Below are positions 31,953 through 42,392 of a DNA stretch of 64,000 bases, one piece after another. This DNA is from Eustoma russellianum. Taxonomy: Eukaryota > Streptophyta > Magnoliopsida > Gentianales > Gentianaceae. The notes beneath the pieces are model-generated. The model was not told the origin of the DNA. It ran no database searches and saw only the letters and a list, made by a program, of their open reading frames with translations. Both the position numbers and the translations under genes were made by a program. Position 1 is the stretch's first letter. The number at the start of each line of letters is the position of its first letter. Location of the stretch: NCBI GenBank assembly GCA_036186865.1, contig AP025055.1, forward strand, positions 4,258,864 through 4,322,863, in the 5' to 3' direction.

Positions 31953-31963
31953 TAAATAACATT

Positions 31964-32454
31964 TTTTCCTTAAATGTGAATGTGATAAAATAATGGGGGT
32001 AACATGAACTTAGCTAAGGAGACTCCGGTATGTGTTTGGTTTCTCATTTTTCTTTTCTGTTGATTATCGCTATCATCGGTATAACTTCTTCCTGGCAATC
32101 TTCCGAGGTACGGCTGTTCCTGAAGACGCCCCGTCCAGCTTGCCACAACACATTATGGGGAATGCGGTTAACACCAACTTCTGCAACAACCATTGCTTTG
32201 TACTCAATTTTAAATTCATTTCATATCAATGACAGTCGTATAAATATGTACGCTTTTTTCCTTCGCTAAGGTTTTATCCACAAAGGTGGTTTTACTTGGC
32301 AAGGTTTTAATTCGGCATATCATATACGACTGGAGATATGTCATTATTAGTTCGTTATTTCATTTGTTCTCATACGATGACTTCGTTTGTAATATAGTTT
32401 TCCTCCACCATAAGTCAGGTTTATTATTAATAAAAGGATTCGTTTTATAAAAAA
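31964..32454. other. Intergenic sequence without recognised features
   Basis: Short open frames around 32030 match nothing known to me. Confidence 0.4.
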
Positions 32455-32620
32455 AATATATGTATATATATATATGTATATATATATATGTATATATATA
32501 CACATATATATATATACATATATTATCTATACACATATATGTATGTATATATATATATATATGTAAAATATCTATACATGTGCATGTGTAGCAGTCTATG
32601 TGGGGGGGGGGGGGGGGGTC
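32455..32620. repeat. AT microsatellite and run of 17 G
   Basis: Alternating TA with interspersed TATG and CACA units fills about 110 bases. Then, after GCAGTCTATGT, a run of 17 G occupies 32602-32618. Runs of 19 G at 13113 and about 12 G near 50780 show that long G tracts recur in this window. Confidence 0.8.
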
Positions 32621-35600
32621 TGCTTCGTATATACGGTTGAAGAATCACTTAAGACATAATCAACACTAATATATTAATATATCTTTTTTATTTGCATTGT
32701 AATAGTATGTGAGTTAGCCATTGTGCAACGAGTTAACAGTATTTGACTTGCATTGGCAGATCCATAAAATATTATCAATGAAGCCACAATCAACATTGAC
32801 ATAATACAAATTTATCATAAAAAATATATGTACTATAAGTTTATAACCAATTAAACATCTTTGATTCTGTTCGACTATCATTTTGTTTCTAGAGTGGATT
32901 TTCAACAACTTTTCTTATTACATTCAACAAGGAAAAAGAACAACAACAACAACACTTGCGCTGACAACTAGTGCAAACAACAACTATAACAATAGCAACT
33001 TACTGTACAAACTTGTGCAACATTAACAACAACAGCTACAAGCAAGAAACACTTCTTGCTTCTGCACAACTTCAACAACGTCCTACCAAATAACTTTCAC
33101 CAAGTGTGTTTTGAAGAAGTAGTGAAATTACAGTCTCAAATAAGTCTAGAGCACAAGCAAGAGATCAAATATATTTAGTTTCTCTTGTGTTGGAATACCA
33201 TTCTAACACACAACAATGAAAACAAAACAATAAGAGTTTTAATAGACTTTAAGCACTTTTCACTTTTGAGAGTTTTTTACAAAAAATGGGGGATGAAGCT
33301 TGAGAGGGGAAGTCCTTAGTTATATCTTCAAAGATTTTTCTATATATAAAGGTCTTCAGTTTCGTTTTTCCACCAATGTCGTTTTCTCTTTCTCCACCAA
33401 TTTCGTTTTCACAATCTCAATAGTCTTCAACAAATCTCTTTTCTGTAGTAGGTGAAGATTTTTCCACCTAGATGTTTGTAGGATGTTGAAAAATACTCAC
33501 AAAAACATTAGAGATGTTCGCAGTTAAAATAGATTTGGGATAGATAGGAGAGATACAACATTTTGTAGTTTGAAAAAATATTTTAACGGTTAGTTTTCAG
33601 TCGCCAAACGTTATCGCCAGGCTCTCTTTTAAGTTTGGTCACCTTTTCTGATATTCTCAGTTACGTTGTCAAACTTTTAAATTTTGACGCCAAATGTTCA
33701 ACAACTTTAGTCAACAAACTTTTACTTTTAAGCTCAGGTCAAGAGTTTGGTCAAACCTGAATTTTTGAATTTGGCCGAACATTCACGGCCACTATTTTGA
33801 GTTTGCTTACTGCAGCCAATGAACGTTAATCAAGAGTTTGGTGATCAAAATTATGAGTTCGCTCACTTTTGTCAATGAACATAGATCAAGGGTTTAGTCA
33901 CCACAATTATGAGTTTGCTGACTTCAATTAATGAACGCTGATCAAGGGTTTGGTGTGGAGTTTGGTCACTTAGACAGAAAGATTTATAAAGCGTCACTGA
34001 ACGTTCGGTCAAGACTGTTCTAAGTTCGGCCTTGACTATCCTGAAAAATTGATTTTTTTGATTTGCAAACTATTTGAAATCTTTTGCATATTTTGCTCAG
34101 ATAAATCATCAAAATACACTTATAACACATCAATCCCTCCCCTTTTGATAATTTCAAACCAAGATTTTGGAAATTTTGAAAAGTCGTTTTGAAAATTCCC
34201 CCTACCAATGTGTCAAAATACTCTCTTATTTATCAAAACTCCCCCTAAGTTTATGCTTCCCTTAACACTCAAATTTAGGCTCAACCAAGTCCTCAACATT
34301 TATTTTAGTCAAGTTAAGCTTCATGCTCAAACTTCTCCCTCAAACCAGACCAAAACAAAATTTGTCAAAGCTTTCTCTCCTAAACTGAAGTTTGTCAAAA
34401 ATCCTCCCTCAAACTTCTTCCTCTTTTGGAACATCAAAAGCAAGAAGGAACCTATTGATCAAAAAAAATATCCAACATAAACATAAGGCACATTATCAAT
34501 GTAACGTATCACGTATATCCATAAATCTCTAAAAGTGAGACACATCATCAATGTAGTCAAAGACATAAAACAACAAATACTGAGCAAATAGGTGCCTATC
34601 TCATTTTCCGAAAAGTACTTAGAGCTCTTTCTTAAATATTCCTACCTCATTTTACAATGAATCAATCCGTATAGATTCCTCTATGGCTTTTGCACTTATG
34701 TCCCCTATATCGATATTGAGCCCATCACTATCATATTTGACATCAAGTTCATCACTTGAATGCTCTGTCCTAGGAGCCTTTTATTTGGCTTGCCTGCATT
34801 ATCAACCTTTTTCTTTTTTCCTTTCTTGATAAGATATTAACTGTTTCTCATCATTACTCACGTACTTCCTTTTGAGCCTCACTTCTTCTCCTAGACTTCT
34901 TCATTTGAGCCACATTTCTCAAATCACAGATGCCTTTTCAGGATCCTCAGTCACGTCTTCTACATCCATATCCACTATTTCCATTTTGAGTATGTGATGG
35001 ATGAGATTTGTAAAAGAATGAGCCTTAGTAGGCTTGGCAGCAACCTCTATTACCATATACATAAATCCGGAACCAAAATTGACATTTTCTTGCATAACCA
35101 CCTTTTAATGCTATGTAGAAGTCCAAGTTACTTGGCACCTTGGTGGACTTTCTACAGTTGCAATTGGTGATTACCATGATGAAAACACGATAATCCCTCG
35201 ACTTTTCGCTTTGTTGTCTCAAAATTTATCATCCCTTCATTTGGGATTCCGAACAAAGAATTGATCCTCCCCATAATACAATTCACATGAACACCATTGA
35301 AGTATGAATGAATTGATGAAATATTGTTCCTACTCAACTCTATCCATAAATTTGCATAGAAATATTAAGTAATCATTGGAGAAAAATTAGTGTATATAAT
35401 TATTCAAAGACTAGTCCAATCTTGAAATGTCAACCAATCCACCACTACCTTCATTTCATTATCGTTTTTTACTCAAGCAAGTTCAACTTCCTTAAATGGA
35501 TGACATTCCTTTTGGACGTCTCGAAGTTTATCTTAAATTTGATAAAAATAAGAAGATATCCTCATTCATCGTTCTACAAAAGCCTCCTTCTTAATGTCAT

Positions 35601-35635
35601 CCTAGCTTTCTCAAACCCAAGATATTGAACTTGAA
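32621..35635. other. Decayed transposon-like sequence
   Basis: Phrases typical of LTR-element interiors occur, such as CCCCTCCCCTTTTGATAATTT-type sequence near 34135 and CCCCCTAAGTTTATGCTTCC near 34243. On the minus strand at 35337-34919, broken frames contain ISSIHSYFNGVHVN and INSLFGIPNEGMINF. These weakly resemble the plant transposon-associated protein domain found in gypsy-like and MULE-related repeats. No intact frame remains. Confidence 0.35.
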
Positions 35636-36811
35636 GTGACGACCCTTCTCAAGCCTTTAATTGTCTTTAATAGTGATATGTCCACCTACCATGGAGTTTG
35701 GTTGGCTTACATAAAGGGTTGCTCACACCTATAGATAGGAGTAGAGACGAAGAAGGGAGAACTACAACACTTGTTGAGCGCTCTTGTCTCTTGCTTCTCC
35801 TTTTTCTTCTTTCTTGTTCTTCACATTTGCAGCTGAAGGTGTATTGTCTTAAGTTGTTTATTTGCTGCATTCACACCTCTTGTGATCATAAACATTGTAA
35901 TTGATTAGCCATTCTATGAGGTTATATCAATAGGTGGTGAGGTGAATACATTCTTATGTTGTAAGGTGGTGAGATCAAGTCTTGATTAGGGTTGTCGTAT
36001 AACCCCAGAATCAAGTAGTTTGTAATGTGTAAGGTGTAAGGTGTTCATTACATAGTGAAAATCCAAGAAAAGGTGTTCCTTGGGACTAGAGTATGTCACA
36101 TTGACCGAACCAGGATAATTCTTAGTGTCTTTGTCTTCTTTACTTTTCTGTCCGTTTTTCATACTTTTTGCACTCAATTTTACACAACTGTTTAAAATAG
36201 CAACACAATTTCAAGATCTTTGATTTTCAGTGATAATAAACTTCAGACTGTTATATTTCATTTACAACAAGAAGCATTGAATTTGAGTAAAGGAAAGTTG
36301 GCCTTTAATTCTTTGAAAGATTATTGTTCCATTCAGCCAACTGATTGACCAGTTTTCAAGAAACATGCACTTTTATCATATTACGAATAGTTTCGGGTCA
36401 AGGCCTTTTAGAAACATTAACTAGATATCTTAAGGATTATTTTGAGACAAGAATCAACCTTTTGACTGACTATTTAAAAAGTCAGTCTTTCAAAGTTTGC
36501 TAACTTTCTGTTCAAAATAGTTTAGACTGACAATCTGAAGTTTTACACTTGCTTGAAGGGTCAAATAGTTTTTATTTTTGACCATTTTTGGACTGAATAT
36601 AACTCTTTGATGTAAATTTCTGTAAAATTTTATAATTTTTAGAGTTGTGTATTGTGTATAGTAAATTTTTTTAAAAGAACAAGTAATGCATCTGAAATTT
36701 TTTAGAATCAGATTTGAGGGGCTTTTCAAGGGGTTAAAATAGTGCAATTTCTGCTAACCACTATTCACCCCCTCTAGTGTATTTTGTGTAGGTGTTATGG
36801 TCTGACATCCT
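35636..36811 (+). mobile_element. LTR-like relic
   Basis: The segment has the layout of the 3' part of a plant LTR. GTGATCATAAACATTG is followed by TAGTGAAAATCCAAGAAAAGG, then GTCACATTGACCGAACCAGG, and near the end ACTATTCACCCCCTCTAGTG. It finishes TATGGTCTGACA, after which no primer-binding site is recognised. The left boundary is a guess. Confidence 0.4.
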
Positions 36812-36881
36812 AATTCGTCAACAAATCGAATATCAAATATATAGATTTATCCTTTGTACAAAATAACTAGTAGCACAATTG

Positions 36882-38782
36882 TTGGAAAATTTCAAATTTT
36901 ATTTTTTTAAAAACGCGAAATATAGTATGAATTGAGAAAATTACAGAAATAATTAGAACGCAACTACAGTGCCGTCCAAAGAGACCCTATACGGTGTTGC
37001 CAATGCCATCCATGAAGTCACCCTTGGACAACAGTGCCAGTTGCGTCCCACGGTTAGGTGGTTTATGGATGCAGAAAGACTGTTTAGGAGACGCAAAACC
37101 ACACAGACCCAAGACGACACTAGCACACGTATCTAAGGCCTGGTTGGCAGTGCCAAGTGCATCCTGTCTCGCCCGGCCAGGCAGGCCCTACCACGCATGT
37201 CCTACCAGGCCCGTCTAACTATCACCAGAACCCTAATGTTTGTTTGTGTGTAATTGGTTTTTTATATATTCTATGTAATATTTGTGTTTAGGGTTATGGA
37301 TAGATGCGATTAGGGTTAGAATTACATTAGGATTAGGTTAGGTTAGGGTTAGAGTTAGGTTTAAAGTTAGATTAGAGTATGGTTAAAGTTATGTTAGGGT
37401 TAGATTAGTGTTAAGTTACAGTTAGAATTAGATTAATGTTATGGTTATAATTAAAGTTAGATTAGGCTTAAAGTTAAATTAATGTTAGGTTAGAGTTAGT
37501 GTTAGATTTAAAGAACTCATGTGTAGTATTTTTTTTAAAACTGCAATAAATATAAACATAATCAAAACAGTAAATGTACGTTCATAGGTCAAAACAACTT
37601 TGTTATATATTACAAATTTTATTAACGACACAAATCTCAATACATAGTATACAAAAAAGAATACAAATCTCAGGCCTTCTATTTGCCCCCACTACGTCCA
37701 CCTGTACCCTAAGCCTTCTGTCACCTAATCCGGAACCCACGTCTGATATGTCTAGTTGATATAGATGTCAATATGAATATTGGATGTGACTGAGACTGCC
37801 AAGATAGACCTGCGACGTCGTCCTGAGTAAGAGCTCGTGATGTAAACATCGACTCAAGCGTTCTGTATACTCAATATGAGTCGTAGTATGATATTGATCA
37901 ATATCAGCCGGATCTTCCCTAGCAGCATCCATACATTCATCTAGGGAATACACATCAAACATGAAATTTTAAACATATATTAGTAACTCATTCTATGTAA
38001 CAACACTTGCTCAAACAATTATATTACATACGTCTCCTGAGCAAACACATGTGTCTGAGTTAAAGCTGGTGTGTGGAAATCTGCTCCACCTGAAGGTCCC
38101 ATAGATGTGTGTGCCAAGGGCAATGTATGGGTAAACTCATACCGTGGGACATAATGATATGTGTTCCGCTGCGTGACTGCATCTACAAAAGGTCTCTCCA
38201 TGAGTGATCCTAAACCCTTATATCTTAGAGTATCACCACTGAGACGAATAACAGTGGTCATATCTTCAGCGAGAGATACGAAAGGCACACCTAATCATGA
38301 CTTTAACCTAATCCTTATCTAACTCTAACCCTAACATAGCCCTAATCCTGATCGCCTAAAACCCTAGTCCTAAACACAAACATTAAATAAAATACATAGA
38401 CAATAAAATACACAAGAACAAACATTAGGGTTAAGGTTATAGTTCGAAGGACTCGGCAGGGCTCGAAAGAGCCCGTCTGACAAGGCCAGGCAGGATGTAC
38501 TCTTGGCAATGCCATCTCGGCCTTGGACGCGTCTGCGAGTGTCGTCGAGGGCCTGGGTGGTTTTATGTCTCATAAACAGCCTTTTTGCACCCGAAAACCA
38601 GATAACTCTTGTGCACAGTTGGTTGTACCATCCAAAAGTGACTTCCTGAACACGATTGGAAGTGATGTCCAGGATCCCCTTAGATGGCATTGCAAGTTGC
38701 TTCCAGATTAATTCATGAATTTTCTTAATTCGTACTATATTTTGGGTTTTTCTTTTTTCAAACTACAATAAAATTTGAAAAT
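36882..38782. mobile_element. MULE-like element with long TIRs containing telomere-like repeats
   Basis: Two arms of about 490 bases (36882-37378 and 38290-38782) are inverted repeats of one another. Landmarks on the left are AAATATAGTATGAATTGAGA, CGACACTAGCACACG, CATCCTGTCTCGCCC and GTTTGTGTTTAGGGTTATGG. Each has its complement in matching order on the right. The inner part of each arm is a degenerate TTAGGGTTAG-type tract. Long arms suggest a MULE, but no clear 9-bp flanking duplication was found. The centre shows only broken frames. Confidence 0.65.
37379..38289 (-). pseudogene. Degraded interior of the MULE-like element
   Basis: Minus-strand frames at 38288-38019 (MPFVSLAEDMTTVIRLSGD, with YVPRYEFTHTLPLAH) and 37962-37768 (MFDVYSLDECMDAARED) may come from one former coding region, as they follow in order. 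I do not recognise the family. The threonine- and histidine-rich style is compatible with the linker regions of plant mobile-domain proteins, but this is only a guess. Confidence 0.3.
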
Positions 38783-38858
38783 TTGTCACGATGTTTCTAA
38801 CTTCCATCCTAAATTGACATTAGTTACTACTTATACAAATAAAAATCTACTTAATCTC

Positions 38859-39107
38859 ATGCATCCAGGACGTAGCTTAGCTGTTATTCGGGTGACAGAC
38901 TACCCTCCAAACGGTACAGATTCGAGTCTGGATAGCCGCAATGTAAGTGGTCTACGTCATGTCTTTGTGCTTTGGCAGCACTTTGCAGAGGACTTGGACC
39001 CATGTTTTTCCATCTAAAATACTCGTGATGATTTGGATCCTCTATATTCATGAGACTAAACTATTGAAAGCCTTCTGAACATAAAGTTGACCTTTTCCTC
39101 TCTAAAA
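38859..39107 (+). mobile_element. tRNA-derived SINE with A-rich tail
   Basis: The head GTAGCTTAGCTGTTATTCGG resembles an A box region and GGTACAGATTCGAGTCTGG is a good B box. The element ends in a run of A at 39107. Near-duplicates of CTACTTAATCTC (left, to 38858) and CTGCTTAATCTC (right, from about 39112) suggest a target duplication. It lies right beside the long-TIR element. Confidence 0.65.
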
Positions 39108-39780
39108 AAAACCTGCTTAATCTCGGGTTTCAAAGTTTCTAGCCTTGTAAAACTTAGATTTTTTGGTCATTGTCTATGATGCCTAAACAACCCCCATTGG
39201 GACTAACTTTTACTTTTTCAATGTATTTTTCCCCCTCATCATACCCCAGATTCTGGATAGCATATTACTTGCTAATTTGTGCAATGGAGGCCGATATGGT
39301 TTCTGTTTTTATTCTAGAATGAGTGTGGGAAAAAGATCAATATACACGCACACCTTGCACACTAATAATTTTACATTTTTTATATGTGTGCGTATGTATA
39401 TAACAAACCATATTATATTAGAAAGAACGTTATAAAGATTAAAAAGAGCTCAAAATTGAATATCAATGTAGTCTACAGTGAATCATATCAAAATTTTGCA
39501 ATCATATGATTTGAATAAATGAAACCAAAATTTATTTTCATCAAATATGGCAATACCTACAAAAACATTCAATATGATTAAAAAAACTAAACACATCTAA
39601 TGAGTTAATATTGTAATAAAAGCATTGTTTTAAATGATGTATTTTTTTTGTATTTTTTGTATGTCAAGTTAACTAGGTGAATAGGATGAATGTAAGAATA
39701 AAAAAAAAGAGAAAGTTCTAATTGGATTTTTAAACTTTAAATAATTTTGGGGAAAAAATATTAAACGCATTTTCGATACA
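39108..39780. other. AT-rich upstream region of the ARF1 gene
   Basis: No gene or repeat is recognised. It precedes the ARF1 promoter and may contain distal regulatory sequence. Confidence 0.4.
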
Positions 39781-39781
39781 G

Positions 39782-39929
39782 ATATAAAGACCGGTTTGCA
39801 CTCCATCTGTTTCTGACACATGTACGTATAGTTGCGTACATCTACCCCTTCATACCTCGTCATAGCTGAAAGCCTCTAAGTCAATAAAGTAATGTTGTTA
39901 TTGTAGTATTATATAAAGACCGGTTTGCA
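39782..39929 (+). promoter_or_regulatory. Duplicated TATA-box region of ARF1
   Basis: ATATAAAG occurs in both copies of the SINE target duplication. The right-hand copy lies about 30 to 40 bases before the likely transcript start (near 39945), in sequence leading into a pyrimidine-rich leader with CCCATTTCTCTTCGATTTC. The left-hand copy is 129 bases further upstream. Which copy is used cannot be told from sequence. Confidence 0.55.
39801..39910 (+). mobile_element. Truncated TTG-tailed SINE inside the ARF1 promoter
   Basis: The body reads TTTCTGACACATGTACGTA, then AGTTGCGTACATCTACCCC and AGCCTCTAAGTCAATAAAG, and ends GTAATGTTGTTATTG. The 19-bp target duplication ATATAAAGACCGGTTTGCA flanks it exactly, at 39782-39800 and 39911-39929. 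The copy lacks the first half of the family, so it was truncated at insertion. Confidence 0.85.
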
Positions 39930-39944
39930 TTGAATGATGATTGG

Positions 39945-42392
39945 CCACAACCCATTTCTCTTCGATTTCTCAAGGGGCAGTCTCCTAAGATCTGCCTTTT
40001 TATCATTTTCCTCTTTTTGATCTTCCGTTTGTAAGTCTTTTTCGCTTTGGATTTGTTTCTGCAATTCTGCTCATGTTTATGGTTGCAATTAGCTTCTTCT
40101 ACACAATATCTGCTATTTCATTATTTTGATTCAGTTTTCGTTGCAGATCTGAATTTCGGGAATAGATCCGATTGTAAGATCAGTTATTCACTTATTGGAT
40201 TATTTTAAAATTTGAATCAGGTTTTGTTTTTCTGAGCCTAGTTACTGAAGAAGAATTTTGATTTTTGAATTTTGACGTCTTTGTTGAAAAGTTTGAGATC
40301 GTAAACGGGTTACAAAGGAGAGAAAATCTTTTAGCGGTTTTAGATATATGGTGCGAAGTGTCTGTTGATCATTGAATTGATTCAACGTCTTATTGAGATG
40401 CTTGCTTTAGTCTTAAAGCATAAAGGGTAAAATGATGTGAAAAAGGATCAATTTGGCCGTAGGCCTCGGTATTTGTTATTGGTTTGCGGGGATGAAATAT
40501 GTTACCATGGTTTTCAGGGGTTTTGTTTTGAATGTTTGTTGGTTGTTTAGACTTCTGGATCATGTATACGTTAGGTGTGTGTGGAGTCTCATGTATTGCA
40601 TTAAATGCATTTGTGGTATTGGATACTACCGATAGGAGTCAAGTTTTTCCGAGTTTTTAGGAAGTTTATTTGAAATTGTTGTTGGTGATTCAATCTTCTG
40701 GATCATCCTACTATTTTCTACATTAGATGCTGTGGAATCTCATGTCATTGGATTCTTCATCCGTGTAGGGAGGAAGTTTTTGAACATCTGTAATATTAGC
40801 TTCTGTACTTGTGTCCCTTTTGGGTTCAATAAGGATATTGGTAACTTGTATGCATATATGGTTTTCATGGGCGGTAAGGTCAACAATGAAGGTTATTCAT
40901 CTCTTGAGAAGGTTAATAGAGAGATATCTAAAGAAGAAGCAAGATTTGTATATAGTTTTCATTGAATCGGAAAAGACATATGATAAAGTTCTACGAGAAA
41001 TCCTATGGAGAGTGCTTGAAAAGAAAAGTGTTATAGCATATATAGAAATTATTAAAGACATGAATGAGAACGCAATGACAAGCGTAAGTACTTCGAGAGG
41101 ATTAAGCCCAAAATTTCCTATTACAGTGTGTTTACACCAAGGATATGCATTATGGCCATATTTATTTGCTTTAGTTATAGATAAGTCCACTAAACACATT
41201 CGAGATAGAGTTTTGTCGAGCATGTTATTTATAGATAACATTGTTTTGGTATATGATACTATGAAGAAGTCAATGATAAGGTGAAATGTTGGCAGTCAAC
41301 ACTAGAAGAAATATGCTTCAAATTGATTCGAAAAAAACACAGCTTATGAAATTTAATTTTAGATACAAAAGAATGATCTTGGAACCTTGTATGAAGTTGA
41401 GAGACCTAGAGATTCATCTGAGTGAGAGTTTTAGGTATTTATGATCTATGTTACAGAAAGATGGAAGAATTGACAAGGATGTGAATCACTGGGTGGTTAA
41501 AGTGGAGAAGTGCATCAGATTTTCTATGTGATAGGAAAGTACCGTTAAAGCTTAAAGAGGAGTTTTACAAGACTACAGTAAGACCTGCACTGTTGTACGA
41601 GTCTGAATGTTGGGTAGTCAATTATGAACATGAACAAAGAATGCGAGTGATGGAAATAAACATGTTAAGATGGATATATAGATAATAAGGAAGGATAAAA
41701 TAAGAAATGAACATATAATGAGAAATGTTGGGGTGACTCCTATATATTATAAAATGTGTGAGTGAAGGTTAAAATTGTATGGATATGTGCAAAGGCGTCC
41801 TGCAGATGCACTTGTTAGTCGGTGCGAGACAATGAATGAGATGCATGTTAAACGTGATAAAGAGAGATCAAAGAATACATGGAGAGAAACAATAAGAAAG
41901 AATATGACTTATATGTCAATTAGGGAGCATATGTTCAGTGATAGAGCACAGTGGAGACAGTTGATTCACGTAGTCGATGTCGTTAGAGGGTATAAGATAT
42001 AAGTGAGAATTTTAAATACTTGGTCTGAATCACGGTTGAGCTGATATGATATGATAATTTTGAAAGATTTATATTCCAAAATTTCATATTATGTATTAGG
42101 TATTAGAAGACACACAAGAAGGTAAGATCTAGGCAACGTCTCAAAAACAAAAAAAAAAAGCAAAGAAATAAAATAAATAAAGTGCAAAGAGAAATGATTG
42201 ATCCATATAACTGACCCCACAAAATGGAAAAAGATTTGAGTGTTGTTGTTGTTGTTATGGATTTCATGGGCGGTGCATGCATGTCCTTTGCGTCTTGTAG
42301 CTTGGAAATTTCAACCTGGATTTCCTGGCGCAATCTTGTAAGTTATCTTATCTCATTCATTTTTCCGTGTTCTGCAACAATAAAGAAGGAAG
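39945..42392 (+). other. ARF1 5'UTR exon and long leader intron
   Basis: The leader exon ends CTTCCGTTT before a good donor, GTAAGTC, at about 40031. The intron would then run to a few bases before the ATG, where TCTGCAACAATAAAGAAG offers an acceptor AG. A leader intron is frequent in plant ARF1 genes. Most of this 2.3-kb region is a decayed LINE. The exon boundaries are inferred. Confidence 0.5.
40865..42256 (+). mobile_element. Decayed RTE-type LINE in the ARF1 leader intron
   Basis: The reverse transcriptase region reads RSTMKVIHLLRRLIERYLKK, then LYIVFIESEKTYDKVLREIL, LHQGYALWPYLFALVIDKST and MLFIDNIVLV, in which the catalytic F-A-D-D has become F-I-D-N. Later broken frames give HWVVKVEKCIRF, RNVGVTPIYYKM and YGYVQRRPADALVSR, the C-terminal part typical of this clade. 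The 3' end has CATATAACTGACCCCACA and a GTTGTTGTTGTT tail at about 42239. The many stops show it is dead. Confidence 0.8.

Noticed and set aside
37270..37510. True telomere or subtelomere
   Set aside because: The motif is TTAGGG-like and degenerate, whereas plants normally use TTTAGGG. It lies inside both arms of an inverted-repeat element, in the middle of genic DNA.
40453..40635. 60-codon hydrophobic frame upstream of ARF1
   Set aside because: It lies in the presumed leader intron, has no homology I recognise, and its hydrophobicity follows from T-rich composition.
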